From CALXCT01 sp964422185 (GTDB taxonomy: Bacteria; Bacillota; Clostridia; Oscillospirales; Oscillospiraceae): a stretch of 64,000 bases of DNA. The first letter of the stretch is position 1. Each line of letters opens with the position of its first letter. Below, piece after piece: positions 8,647-18,200 of this stretch. Under the pieces are notes generated by a model. That model was not told the DNA's origin. It saw nothing but the letters and a program-made list of their open reading frames with translations, and ran no database searches. The translations under genes and the position numbers were made by a program. The DNA lies in the NCBI GenBank assembly GCA_964422185.1, contig CAYRAG010000001.1, positions 42,056-106,055 of the forward strand, in the 5' to 3' direction.

Positions 8647-9515
8647 AGGGCGCGGTTCCACTCGCTGCGGACGGGGCTCTCCCCCCGCAGCGCCGCGTCC
8701 AGCTGCGCCAGCATCGCCGGCTTGTCCTCCGGCAGGCTGCCCTTGAGCGTCACATAGTTGGAGGCGTGGTCGCTCGTAAAATGGAGCGGCTCCACCGTCA
8801 GGCGATCCAGCAGGGTTCTGGTCTCCTCCAGCGCCTCCCGCGGGGTCACCGTCTGGAAACGGCCCGCCTGGATGTCCTCGTACATGGGGGTGCCCGGCAC
8901 CGGCATAAAGGTCAGGGCGGACAGATGCCGGGGCTTCATGGTGTTGATCATCTCCGCGGTGGCCAGGGCGTGGCGCCGGGACGGCTCCCCGCGGCCCGCC
9001 AGCCCGATGAGCACCATCGCCCACAGATCCATCCCCGCCTCCCGGATCATGATGCCGGCTCTGAGCATCTGCTCCGCGTTCACCCCCTTGTGGGTGGCGG
9101 CCAGTAGCTCGTCACTGCCGGTCTCCACGCCGAGGTACGCCCGTGTCAGGCCCGCCTGCCGCAGCGCTTTCAGCTCCTCCGGCGTCTTCCGCAGCGTGGA
9201 GCGGGGGCCGGCGTAGGTACTCACTGTCTCCAGGGAGGGGAAAGTCGAGTAAAGGGTGCGGAGGATCTTCAGCAGATCCTCCGTGGGGATGACGATGGCG
9301 TCTCCGTCACAGAGGAAGACCCGGCGGAGATCGCCGTAGTACTCTTTCGCCATGGCGATGTCCTCCAGGATCTCATCCATGGAGCGCACCCGGAATTTCT
9401 TGTCCTTGTACATGTTGCAGAAAGTGCAGGCATTGTGGCTGCACCCCACCGTCGCCTGGAGCAGGTAGCTCCTCCACTCGCAGGGCGGGCGGTAGATATT
9501 TCCCTCGTAGCGCAT
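8643..9515 (-). CDS. Radical SAM protein
   Basis: This 290-aa radical SAM enzyme carries the cluster motif CSHNACTFC near residue 26. The spacing is C-x4-C-x2-C rather than the usual C-x3-C-x2-C, as in a subgroup of uncharacterised radical SAM proteins whose motif reads GCSxNxCTFCxMY. A YLGVETGS segment fits the SAM-binding part of the barrel. It should cleave S-adenosylmethionine to start radical chemistry; the substrate is unknown. GGAGGAG precedes ATG 9515. It begins 16 bases after hisC and overlaps sfsA, so it is co-expressed with both. Confidence 0.85.
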   Translation of the reverse strand: MRYEGNIYRPPCEWRSYLLQATVGCSHNACTFCNMYKDKKFRVRSMDEILEDIAMAKEYYGDLRRVFLCDGDAIVIPTEDLLKILRTLYSTFPSLETVSTYAGPRSTLRKTPEELKALRQAGLTRAYLGVETGSDELLAATHKGVNAEQMLRAGIMIREAGMDLWAMVLIGLAGRGEPSRRHALATAEMINTMKPRHLSALTFMPVPGTPMYEDIQAGRFQTVTPREALEETRTLLDRLTVEPLHFTSDHASNYVTLKGSLPEDKPAMLAQLDAALRGESPVRSEWNRAL

Positions 9516-9531
9516 ATTCTCCTCCTTCCGG

Positions 9532-10590
9532 TCAGGCGGTGAGCTCCCGGAGCGCACAGAGCAGCGCGTCCATCTCCCCGTCAGTACCTATCGTGATGCG
9601 CAGCCAGTCCCGGATGAGCGGGTCGTTCCACCAGCGCACCAGAATTCCCCGCGCCCGTAACGCGTCCAGCAGCTCCTTTCCCCCTCTGCGGGGATGGGAG
9701 ACAAACAGGAAATTCGCCTGGGACGGCAGCACCGTGAATCCCAGCTGCTCCAGACCCCGCACCGTCCGCTCCCGGGTCTCCATCACCCTGGCCCGGGTCG
9801 CCTGGAAGTACGCCTCGTCCTCCATGGCCGCCGTCAGGCCCGCCATGGCCAGCCGATCCACCACATAGGAGTTGATGGAGTCCCGCACGCAGCGCAGGCC
9901 GGCGATCAGGTTCGCGTCTCCCATGGCCCAGCCCGCCCGCAGGCCGGCCAGCGCCCGGGACTTGGACGCGGTCTGTACCACAAGCAGGTTCGGGAAGCGG
10001 TCAATCAGGCCGACGGCGCTCTGCGCGCCGAAGTCCACATAGGCCTCATCCACCACCACCGCCGCGTCGGGGTTGGCCCGGAGGATCCGCTCCACGGTCT
10101 CCAGACCCACCGCGATGCCGGTGGGCGCGTTGGGATTGGCCAGCACCACGCCGCCGTTGCCGCCGCACAGCAGATCCACGGGAACCCGGAAGTCCGGCTC
10201 CATGGGGATCCGGCGGCAGCGCAGACCGAAGTATCCGGCGTAGACCGGATAAAAGCTGTAGCTCACCTGCGGGAAGACAACCTCCCGATCCGGGTCGAAG
10301 AACGCCTGGAACGCGAACGCGAGCACCTCGTCGGATCCATTGCCCACATACACCTGATCCGGCGTCAGGCCGAAGCGCCGGGCGATGGCCGCCCTCGCCT
10401 CCATGCACTCCGGATCCGGGTACAGCCGCAGCCGGTCGTCCGCCGCGCTCTGAATCGCCTCCAGCACTTTCGGGCTGGGCGGATAGGGGCACTCGTTGGT
10501 ATTCAGTTTGATGAAGGTGCGGCCCTGCGGCTGCTCCCCCGGGACATAGGGCACCGCGTCCCGGATGCGTCTGCTCCAGAATTCTTTCAC
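9532..10590 (-). CDS. hisC: Histidinol-phosphate aminotransferase (class I/II PLP enzyme)
   Basis: This 352-aa fold-type I aminotransferase has the HisC hallmarks: KLNTNECPYPPSP at the N-terminus, GNGSDEVL, ANPNAPTG, the VVDEAYVDF block and the PLP lysine in TASKSRALAG, then RITIGT at the end. It would convert imidazole-acetol phosphate and glutamate to histidinol phosphate. No other his genes are adjacent, so a related role on another amino acid cannot be excluded. The start is GTG 10590, which overlaps the DUF951 stop (GTGA) and follows GGGGAGG. Confidence 0.88.
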   Translation of the reverse strand: MKEFWSRRIRDAVPYVPGEQPQGRTFIKLNTNECPYPPSPKVLEAIQSAADDRLRLYPDPECMEARAAIARRFGLTPDQVYVGNGSDEVLAFAFQAFFDPDREVVFPQVSYSFYPVYAGYFGLRCRRIPMEPDFRVPVDLLCGGNGGVVLANPNAPTGIAVGLETVERILRANPDAAVVVDEAYVDFGAQSAVGLIDRFPNLLVVQTASKSRALAGLRAGWAMGDANLIAGLRCVRDSINSYVVDRLAMAGLTAAMEDEAYFQATRARVMETRERTVRGLEQLGFTVLPSQANFLFVSHPRRGGKELLDALRARGILVRWWNDPLIRDWLRITIGTDGEMDALLCALRELTA

Positions 10591-10781
10591 GGCTGGCCTG
10601 CCTCCCCGGGGATGATTTTCTTCACCGCTTTCTCCGCCTTGCTGCGCGGGATCATCATCTCGTGCTGGCAGCCGGTGCAGCGCAGTTTGAAGTCCATTCC
10701 CACCCGCAGCACATACCACTGCCTGGAGCCGCACGGATGCGGCTTTTTCAGTTCCAGGATATCTCCCACTCTGATGTCCAT
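10587..10781 (-). CDS. DUF951 family protein
   Basis: This 64-aa protein matches the small DUF951 family of Firmicutes: MDIRVGDILELKKPHPCG, then W-x-V-L-R-VGMDF-K-L-x-C-T-GC and the PRSK block. The family has no established function. Three cysteines, two of them in CTGC, could bind a metal. ATG 10781 follows GAGGT. It leads the operon and is translationally coupled to hisC. Confidence 0.9.
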   Translation of the reverse strand: MDIRVGDILELKKPHPCGSRQWYVLRVGMDFKLRCTGCQHEMMIPRSKAEKAVKKIIPGEAGQP

Positions 10782-10989
10782 CTCATGACCTCGCTCTCTG
10801 TCCCGGATCCCCGTGCGGCGCCCGGGGAACACCCCCGGCGCTCCGGATCCCCGGGAGAAAAACCCGTGTTCTCTCCCCTATCATGCCACATTCCGGCGCA
10901 TATTGCAACAGGAAACCTGCCTGCCCGATCCCGGGAGGCGCACCCGGCCCGCCGGGCGGGAAAAGGTGCTTTTCTTTCTTTCCCGCCTG

Positions 10990-10998
10990 TGATATGAT
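10990..10998 (+). promoter_or_regulatory. Probable extended -10 promoter of the GT2-GtrA operon
   Basis: TGA-TATGAT forms an extended -10 box about 40 bases ahead of the glycosyltransferase ribosome site. No clear -35 hexamer lies at the proper distance. Confidence 0.45.
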
Positions 10999-11047
10999 AG
11001 CACAAACAGGCGCTCCTCGCCGAATCCTGGAAGGGAGGGTGCCCGCC

Positions 11048-12004
11048 ATGAGCGAGCCCGTACTGTATGTCGTCGTTCCCTGTTACAATGAGGAAGAAGT
11101 CCTGCCGGAGACCTCCCGCAGACTGGGGGAGAAACTGTCCCAGCTGACGCGGGAGGGTGTGATCTCCCCCGACAGCAGGGTGATGTTCGTCAACGACGGC
11201 TCCAGGGACGCCACCTGGTCCATCATCTGTGATCTCCACGAGAGAGACCGCCGGTTCTCCGGGGTGGATCTGTCCCGGAACCGGGGCCACCAGAACGCGC
11301 TGCTGGCCGGGCTGATGACCGCCAGGGAGCGGGCGGATGTCGTCGTGTCCATGGACGCGGATCTCCAGGATGATATCAACGCCATGGACGAGATGCTGCG
11401 CAAGTACCGGGAGGGCTGCGACATTGTGTACGGCGTGCGCTCCAGCCGGACGAAGGACTCCTTCTTCAAGCGGGTGACCGCGGAGGGATTCTACCGCCTG
11501 ATGAATCTGCTCGGCGCCAATGTCGTGTTCAACCACGCGGATTACCGCCTCATGTCCAGGCGGGCGCTGGACGGTCTGGCGCAGTTTAAGGAGGTCAACC
11601 TGTTCCTCCGCGGCATTGTGCCCATGATCGGGTTCCGCACGGACACCGTGGAATATGAGCGGGGAGAGCGCTTCGCCGGCGAGAGCAAGTACCCCCTGAA
11701 GAAGATGATCTCCTTCGCCGCGGAGGGGATCACCTCCCTGTCCGTCAAACCCATCCGGTTTATCGCCCTGCTGGGCTTTCTCATCTTCCTTGTGGCCATT
11801 GTCATGCTGATCTACTCCGTGATCCGCTGGGCGACCGGAGCCACCATCCTCGGCTGGGCCAGCGTCATGTGCTCCGTGTGGGCCATCGGCGGCCTGATTC
11901 TGCTGTCGCTGGGCGTCATCGGGGAGTACATCAGCAAGATCTACCTGGAGACCAAGGGCAGGCCGCGCTTTTTGATCCGCGAGGTGCTGGACGATGAAGG
12001 ATAA
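11048..12004 (+). CDS. Membrane glycosyltransferase family 2 (GtrB/DPM1-like)
   Basis: This 318-aa protein starts with the GT2 fold (VVVPCYNEEEVLPE), followed by the SMDADLQDD catalytic metal motif and the GESKYPLKKM block typical of GtrB and polyisoprenyl-phosphate glycosyltransferases. Two membrane helices lie near residues 235-300. It probably moves a sugar from a nucleotide donor to undecaprenyl phosphate on the inner face of the membrane. ATG 11048 follows GGGAGG. It overlaps a GtrA gene by 11 bases, which supplies the flippase-like partner for surface-polymer glycosylation. Confidence 0.9.
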   Translation: MSEPVLYVVVPCYNEEEVLPETSRRLGEKLSQLTREGVISPDSRVMFVNDGSRDATWSIICDLHERDRRFSGVDLSRNRGHQNALLAGLMTARERADVVVSMDADLQDDINAMDEMLRKYREGCDIVYGVRSSRTKDSFFKRVTAEGFYRLMNLLGANVVFNHADYRLMSRRALDGLAQFKEVNLFLRGIVPMIGFRTDTVEYERGERFAGESKYPLKKMISFAAEGITSLSVKPIRFIALLGFLIFLVAIVMLIYSVIRWATGATILGWASVMCSVWAIGGLILLSLGVIGEYISKIYLETKGRPRFLIREVLDDEG

Positions 12005-12419
12005 GCTGATCCACAGCAGCTTCCTGCGCTTTCTGCTGGTGGGCGTGGGCAACACCCTGCTGTCCATGGTGATCATGTTCCTCCTGGAGGGGCTGGGATA
12101 CTGGCCGTCCACGGCCATCGCCTACGCGGCGGGCGCGGTGATGAGTTTCTTCCTCAACCGGTATTTCACTTTCCACTCCGAGGAGGGCTTCGCCCGCTCC
12201 GCGGTCAAGTTCGCCGTGAATGTGGCCGTGTGCTATCTCATCGCCTACTCCCTGGCCCAGCCCATCGCCAGGTGGATCCTGAGCGGCACCGCGATCCCCG
12301 CGTTGTGGCAGGAGCGGCTGACCAAACTGGGCGGCATGGCGCTGTATACTCTGCTCAACTACTTCGGGCAGCGCTTTTTCGCGTTCCGCCGCGGGCGGAA
12401 CCGCGGCAACCCGGACTGA
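11994..12419 (+). CDS. GtrA family flippase-like membrane protein
   Basis: This 141-aa protein has four predicted membrane helices and GtrA family features: FLRFLLVGVGNTLLSM at the start, FFLNRYFTF in the middle and NYFGQRFFAFR at the end. GtrA proteins are thought to flip lipid-linked sugars made by the adjacent GT2 enzyme. The 11-base overlap with that enzyme shows coupling. Confidence 0.9.
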   Translation: MKDKLIHSSFLRFLLVGVGNTLLSMVIMFLLEGLGYWPSTAIAYAAGAVMSFFLNRYFTFHSEEGFARSAVKFAVNVAVCYLIAYSLAQPIARWILSGTAIPALWQERLTKLGGMALYTLLNYFGQRFFAFRRGRNRGNPD

Positions 12420-12542
12420 GCGCCCGTACCATGGAAATGCTCCGGTGCAGGCCGGGGGATCCGCCGTGCGGTTTCCCGGTGTCCCCGGGGCCGGACGCGC
12501 CGGGTATCCCCCGGTCTTTCCCGTAATGTGAAAAAATCCATA

Positions 12543-12566
12543 CCGGCTCCCCGCACGGGGAGCCGG
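12543..12566. repeat. Perfect 10-bp inverted repeat upstream of jetA
   Basis: CCGGCTCCCC (12543-12552), loop gcac, GGGGAGCCGG (12557-12566). It lies between gtrA and the Wadjet operon, 30 bases before the jetA start. The plus strand lacks a T run after it; the minus strand reads into TTTTTT after a few bases. It may be a weak terminator, an operator or a leader hairpin. Confidence 0.6.
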
Positions 12567-12596
12567 GCAGACTGTTCTTCCCAGGAGGCGGGGCTC

Positions 12597-14084
12597 ATGC
12601 TGCAGGCGGAGCTGTTAGAGAACATTACCGAGACGAAGTATCTCTCGGAAGACAAATTCATGGTCTACCGCACCATCATGCGCCTGTTCTATCTGGAAAA
12701 CCAGAAGATGCACTACCAGATGGACCGGGATGCCATTCTCTCCCTGCTGCGGCAGCAGGCGGTCTTCGCGGACTACACGCCGGAGCAGCTGACGCTGGAT
12801 CTGCAGCAGCTGGTGAAGTGGCGGAATCTGACCCCCATCCAGGATCCCCGCAAGCCGAAGACCATCGCCGAGTTCAAGAACCGGCAGTTTCAGTACATGA
12901 TGACGCAGACGGCCATTGAGGTGGAGCGGCTGACCATCACACTGGAAAACCTGTCCACCCGGCTGACCGGCCTCTCCGCCAGCCCGTTTCGCCGCATCCG
13001 GCAGGATCTCCTGCAGGTGTCCAGACTGGATGATATGAATTCCCGGGAGATCAACGCCTGGTGGCAGGATCTCCAGGAGGACTTCCAGCGCCTGAGCCAG
13101 AATCACCAGGACTACCTCAGAAACTTCTACGGGCCCAGCGCCGAGATGCGGATGCAGGCGGTGGAGTTTATCTCCTACAAGCAGCAGCTTGTGCGCTACC
13201 TCGAGGAGTTCATCCAGGATCTCCAGCACAGCGCCGCGCAGATCGCCGCGGAGCTGGAGAAGATCCCGCCTGAGCAGGTGGATCACATGATTGACCTGGT
13301 GCAGAAGAGCGAGCTGGAGGTGCCCCACCCCCAGCTGGAGCAGAATGAGAACTGGAAAGAGGATCTGCGCACCCGCTGCCGCGGCGTGTGGCAGTCCCTG
13401 TCCGACTGGTTCCTGGGCAGCGGCGCGGTGGCGCGGCAGGTGCTGGATGTCACCAACGAGGTGATCCGCAGAGCGGTGCAGAACGCCGCCCTGCTGGTTC
13501 AGATGGAGAACATGGGCGTGAGCAACAAGGCGGAGCTGCAGCACCTGCTCCACCTGTTCGCCGGGTGCGAAAATGTGGAGGAGTCCCACCGGCTCTCCGC
13601 CCTCGTCTTCGGCGCCCAGCAGGCCAGGCACTACACCCTTGACCTGCCCCGGGAGTCCGACCGGATTGATCAGAGCCCCTACGAGGAGCCCGCCATGGAG
13701 TTCCGGCTGCAGCCCAGAACCCGTGCGTACCGGCCCCGGATAGACCGGACCGGGTTCCGGGACAAAACCGCGGAGAAGGCGGCGCAGCGCCAGAAAGTGC
13801 TGGAGGAAAAGCTGGCGCTGCAAAACGAGATTATGGCCTGCGTCCGGGACGGTATGCTGGATCTCAGCGCCCTGGATCACCCGATTTCCCCCGCGGTGCG
13901 CAATGCCATCCTCAACTGGATCAGCCTGGCGAATCTGAGCCCGGATCGGCGCGGGCAGACGGAATACGGCCAGACCTATACGGTGGAGACCCGGGGGGAA
14001 CAGCCGTGCAGGCTCCAGTGCACGGACGGGGTGCTGACCATGCCCGCTTATGTCCTTGTCTTCGAGGAGGCAGCCCATGTATGA
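12597..14084 (+). CDS. jetA: Wadjet anti-plasmid system protein JetA (TIGR02677 family)
   Basis: This 495-aa protein is recognised by its family character (mostly helical, an LSEDKFMVYRTIMR-type N-terminal winged-helix region, a long helical middle) and above all by being first in a four-gene jetABCD array. In Wadjet complexes JetA is the kleisin that bridges the SMC-like JetC heads and binds JetB. The complex extrudes DNA loops and cuts small circular plasmids. ATG 12597 follows AGGAGG with 8-base spacing and is preferred over an in-frame GTG at 12528. A putative gene body of normal length shows no damage. Confidence 0.9.
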   Translation: MLQAELLENITETKYLSEDKFMVYRTIMRLFYLENQKMHYQMDRDAILSLLRQQAVFADYTPEQLTLDLQQLVKWRNLTPIQDPRKPKTIAEFKNRQFQYMMTQTAIEVERLTITLENLSTRLTGLSASPFRRIRQDLLQVSRLDDMNSREINAWWQDLQEDFQRLSQNHQDYLRNFYGPSAEMRMQAVEFISYKQQLVRYLEEFIQDLQHSAAQIAAELEKIPPEQVDHMIDLVQKSELEVPHPQLEQNENWKEDLRTRCRGVWQSLSDWFLGSGAVARQVLDVTNEVIRRAVQNAALLVQMENMGVSNKAELQHLLHLFAGCENVEESHRLSALVFGAQQARHYTLDLPRESDRIDQSPYEEPAMEFRLQPRTRAYRPRIDRTGFRDKTAEKAAQRQKVLEEKLALQNEIMACVRDGMLDLSALDHPISPAVRNAILNWISLANLSPDRRGQTEYGQTYTVETRGEQPCRLQCTDGVLTMPAYVLVFEEAAHV

Positions 14085-15246
14085 GTTTCGCGCCCTTCTG
14101 GACCGGTTCTGGGTCACCCGATCCGGGAACCGGGATCTGTATCTGACCCTGAAGCGGCTGAGCCCGGACTACCGCCGGGTGGTCAACGAGTTTCTCGGCT
14201 GGAACCTCATCGTCAACGAATCCGTGGTCAAGCTGGAAAAAGTGCCGCCAAAGGCCATGTCCTGGATGGGCATCCAGGAGTTTCAGGAGCCGCTGGACTA
14301 CTGCCTGCTCTGCGCGCTGCTGCTGTATCTGGCCGATCTGGACGACGGCGCGCCGTTTCTTCTCTCGGATCTGACCCGGGCGATTGAGACTTTCCTGGCG
14401 GATGTCATGCCCGTGGACTGGACCCGGTTCCCGCACCGCAAGGCGCTGGTCCGGGTGTTGCAGTACGCCCAGACCATGGGTCTGGTTCTGGTCTGCGACG
14501 GGGACAGCTCCGCGTTCGGCAGCGACCGGGAGCAGGAGGTGCTCTATGAGAACACCGGGCTGTCCCGGCACTTCCCCGTCCACTTCGGCAGGGATATCAT
14601 GCGCTGCCAGTCCGTTGAGGATTTCGAGGCGCTGTTCCAGGAGGGCGAGGGGAAAGAGGCCGAGCGGCGCCAGCGCGCCCAGCGCGTCTACCGCCAGCTG
14701 ACCCTGTGCCCCGCCCTGTACTGGTCTGAGCGCACCCGGAGCGACTACGAGTACCTGAAAAATCAGCGGCGCTTCCTCAACGCGAATCTCGACCGCTATC
14801 TGGGCGGCGAGCTGCAGGTCCATCAGAACGGCGCCTTTTTCCTCCTCCTCAGCGGAGAGCACAGCGGGCTCGTCTACCCCGGAACCAGGGCGCTGTCTGA
14901 TGTCGCCCTGCTGCTGTGCGCCCAGCTGCGGGAGAAAATCCTCTCCGGCGTCTATCCCCGGCAGGAGGACGACACGGTGATTCTGACCCGCCGGGAGTTC
15001 CGCCGGGAGATCGAGTCGTGCCGGGAGCGCACGGGAAACGGCTGGGGCGCCGAGCTGCGCAAGATGACCCTGGAGCAGGTCTCCCGGGATCTGACCGCCT
15101 ACATGGCGGACTGGATGCTTCTGGAGCCGCGGGACGATGACATTGTCCTGCTGAGCGCGGCGGGTAAACTGGTCGGGAGCTACCCGGACTCCTGGCAGAA
15201 TAAACTGGAGGAGGTGGAGCAGGATGTCGCGCTGGAAGATGAATAA
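14077..15246 (+). CDS. jetB: Wadjet anti-plasmid system protein JetB (TIGR02678 family)
   Basis: This 389-aa protein matches the JetB family in size and position: it starts by overlapping the jetA stop and ends by overlapping jetC. The N-terminal FWVTRSGNRDLYLTLKR segment and the C-terminal LTRREFRREIE region, predicted winged-helix folds, fit the KITE-like subunit that binds the JetA kleisin in MukBEF-like condensins. ATG 14077 follows GAGGAGG and is chosen over an in-frame start 27 bases upstream. Confidence 0.9.
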   Translation: MYEFRALLDRFWVTRSGNRDLYLTLKRLSPDYRRVVNEFLGWNLIVNESVVKLEKVPPKAMSWMGIQEFQEPLDYCLLCALLLYLADLDDGAPFLLSDLTRAIETFLADVMPVDWTRFPHRKALVRVLQYAQTMGLVLVCDGDSSAFGSDREQEVLYENTGLSRHFPVHFGRDIMRCQSVEDFEALFQEGEGKEAERRQRAQRVYRQLTLCPALYWSERTRSDYEYLKNQRRFLNANLDRYLGGELQVHQNGAFFLLLSGEHSGLVYPGTRALSDVALLLCAQLREKILSGVYPRQEDDTVILTRREFRREIESCRERTGNGWGAELRKMTLEQVSRDLTAYMADWMLLEPRDDDIVLLSAAGKLVGSYPDSWQNKLEEVEQDVALEDE

Positions 15247-18200
15247 GCTGGGCTTTGTCAATTTCTGGCTCTATGATGCGGAGGAATTCCCCCTCCACGA
15301 CGGCCATATCCTGCTGCGGGGTACCAACGCGACGGGCAAATCCATCACGACACAGAGCTTCATCCCGTTCATCCTGGACGGGGACAAGCGGCCGGAGCGG
15401 CTGGATCCGTTCGGCTCCAGAGAGCGGAAGATGGATTACTACCTCCTGGGCAACAACGATCTGGAGGAGTCCACCGGCTACCTCTATCTGGAGTTCCGCA
15501 AGCCGGACGCGGAGGAGTACCGCACCATCGGCGTGGGGATGCGGGCGCAGCGCGGAAAGGGCATCGACTTCTGGGGCTTCTGCCTGAACGACGGCCGGAG
15601 AATCGGCCCGGACGGTCTGATGCTCTACGACAGGGTCGGCGACCAGCTGCTGCCCGTGGGCAAGCGGAAGCTGCGCGGCCTCATTGACAGCCCGGACTGC
15701 TGGGCGGAGAGCCAGACCAGGTACAAGGAGATGGTCAACCGGCAGATCTTCGGCTTTGAGGACATCCGCCAGTTCGATCAGCTGGTCAACATCCTCATCC
15801 AGGTCCGGGCCCCGAAGCTGTCCAAGGACTTCCGGCCCTCCCGGATCCGGGAGATCCTCAACGACTCCCTCCAGGTTCTGACGGACGACGATCTGTCCGC
15901 CATGGTCACCACCATGGAGCAGATGGATTCCCTGGAGGATACCCTCCACGGGTACCAGACCTCCATGCAGGCGTCCCGGACCATCCGGAATGAGTACAAC
16001 CGATACAACCAGTACATTCTGGGGAAAAAAGGCGAGGCATACCTGGCCGCCCTGGAGAAAACCCGGAGCGCCGACCAGAAACTCCGCAGCGCGGAGCGGC
16101 AGCGATCCGAACTGGAGGAGGAGCGCGGGCGGCAGGAGACGCGGGAGCGGGAATCCGGGCAGCGTCTGGAACAGGCCAGGGCGAAACGCGCCTCCATGGG
16201 GGAGGACACCCTGTCCGCCAAGCGGGATCAGCTCCAGGCGGAGCTGGAGCGGTGCGGCGTGCTGGAACGGCAGCTGTCGGAGAGCGAGGATCAGATCCGG
16301 AGAATGGAGGACGGCGTCGCCGAGCGGGAGGTCAGGCTGAGCGGGCTGGCCGCGGATTGCGACAACGCCGCCGCCCGGATGCGCCAGTTCCTCCGGGATC
16401 TGGACGACGCAAACGGGATTTTGCTCCTGGATCCGGAGCACGGACAGTATGCCCGTGCGCTGCGGGAGGAGCGGAGCGGGGACTTCCGGGAGGCCGTGCT
16501 GGCCGCCCTGAACCAGCGGGGCAAACAGATCCGGGATGTCCTGGAGTGCCTGAAGCATGCCGCGGAGGCCAGGGAAAAATACGACAGCGCCTGCGAGCTT
16601 CTGGACCGGGCGGAGGAGACGCTCCGGCAGAAAGACATCCTCGTCCGGAACGCCCAGGATCAGGAGCGGGAGGAGCGCGACAGACTCCTGGAGGATTTCA
16701 CCCGCTGGCGGGACGCAAGCACCGTACTCTGGTTCCCTCAGGATGTCTGGCTCGGCATCCGGCGGGCGCTGGCCGCCTACCGGGACAGCGCGGACTGGAG
16801 CGCCATCCGCAACCAGGCGGACGAGCGCACCAGAGTCCGGGAGTCTGAGCTGACCGCGGAGAAATTCCGTGCGGAGAACACCCTGAAGGGCCTGAAAGAT
16901 GAGCAGGCGGATCTGGAGACCCAGCTGAAGCAGATCCGGGAGCGCCCGGATCCGGTGCCGCCCCGGCGGGATCAGATATCGGCCACCCGCTTCCAGCTTG
17001 TCATGCGCGGCATCCCATGTGCGCCGTTCTATGAGCTGGTGGATTTCGCGCCCGGCCTGAGCCAGGAGGAGAAAGACCTGCTGGAGGCCCAGCTCATGGA
17101 CGCCGGGATTCTGGACGCCCTGATCGTGCCGGAGGAGCATCTGCCGGAGATCCGGGAGTTTCTGGAGGAGTATCCTGATCGGTTCCTTCTCCCCGGACCG
17201 GCGGTCCGCAGCCCCCTGACCGGGATCGTTCCGGACGGGACAGGCCGGTTTGCCGGCGAGGTGGAGGCCTGCCTGCGCTCCATCTCCCAGGCGGATCCGG
17301 ACGACGAGACCGCCATCCTCCCGGACGGCTCTTTCCGCTGCGGCGTGATTCGCGGCCGCAGTGTGGCGGAGAGCCCGGCGGGCTATGTGGGCGCGGCCGC
17401 CCGCGAGGAGAACCGCCAGCGGCAGATCCGGAAGCTGGAGTCGCAGCTGGAGTCGCTCTCTGAGAAGATCAGCGCCGCCCAGTCCGAGGCGGACTGGTTC
17501 AACCAGAATCTGGCCGCCCTGAAAGAGGAGCGCGGCAGAATGCCCAACGCCGAGGATCTGGATCAGGCGCTGTCCATGCTGAGCGAGGCGAACCGGGAAT
17601 ACCAGCTGGCGTCGCAGGAGCGGGATCGCCAGCTCGCCGCGGAGCGTGCGGCGAAACAGGATCTGGACACCTGGGAGGAGAAGTGCCGCACCGGCAGCGC
17701 CGGTCTGCCCTACCAGCGGGATATCCCGTCCTATGAGGAGGCGGACGGCGCCGCGGAACAATACCGGCATATCCTGTACGACCTGGACAGCAGCCGCCAG
17801 AAACTGGAGTCCTGCCGCCGGGCCAGAGAGGAACTGGACGGAATCATCGCCGATCAGCGCGATCAGATCGCCTCCCGCAGACGGGACAGCGAGTCCACCC
17901 GAACCATGCTGCTGTCCAGCCGGGCGTCCGCCGACGCGCTGCAGGCGTTTCTGGATCTCCCGGAAAACCAGGAGCGCACCCGCCGTCTGGCGGAACTGGA
18001 GGAGGAGATCCGGCTCCAGGATCAGGAGAACCGGGAGGCGCACACCGCGTGCGCCCGCCTGGAGGAGCAGATCCGCGGCAGCGAGGCGCAGATCCGCGAG
18101 CGGAAAGATCAGAAGACCAGCGCCGTGCTGGAGGAGCAGGATCTGGAGGCGTATTTCCGGGAGGATCTGGAGCTTGGCTTCTCCGGTCTGGACGAGACGC

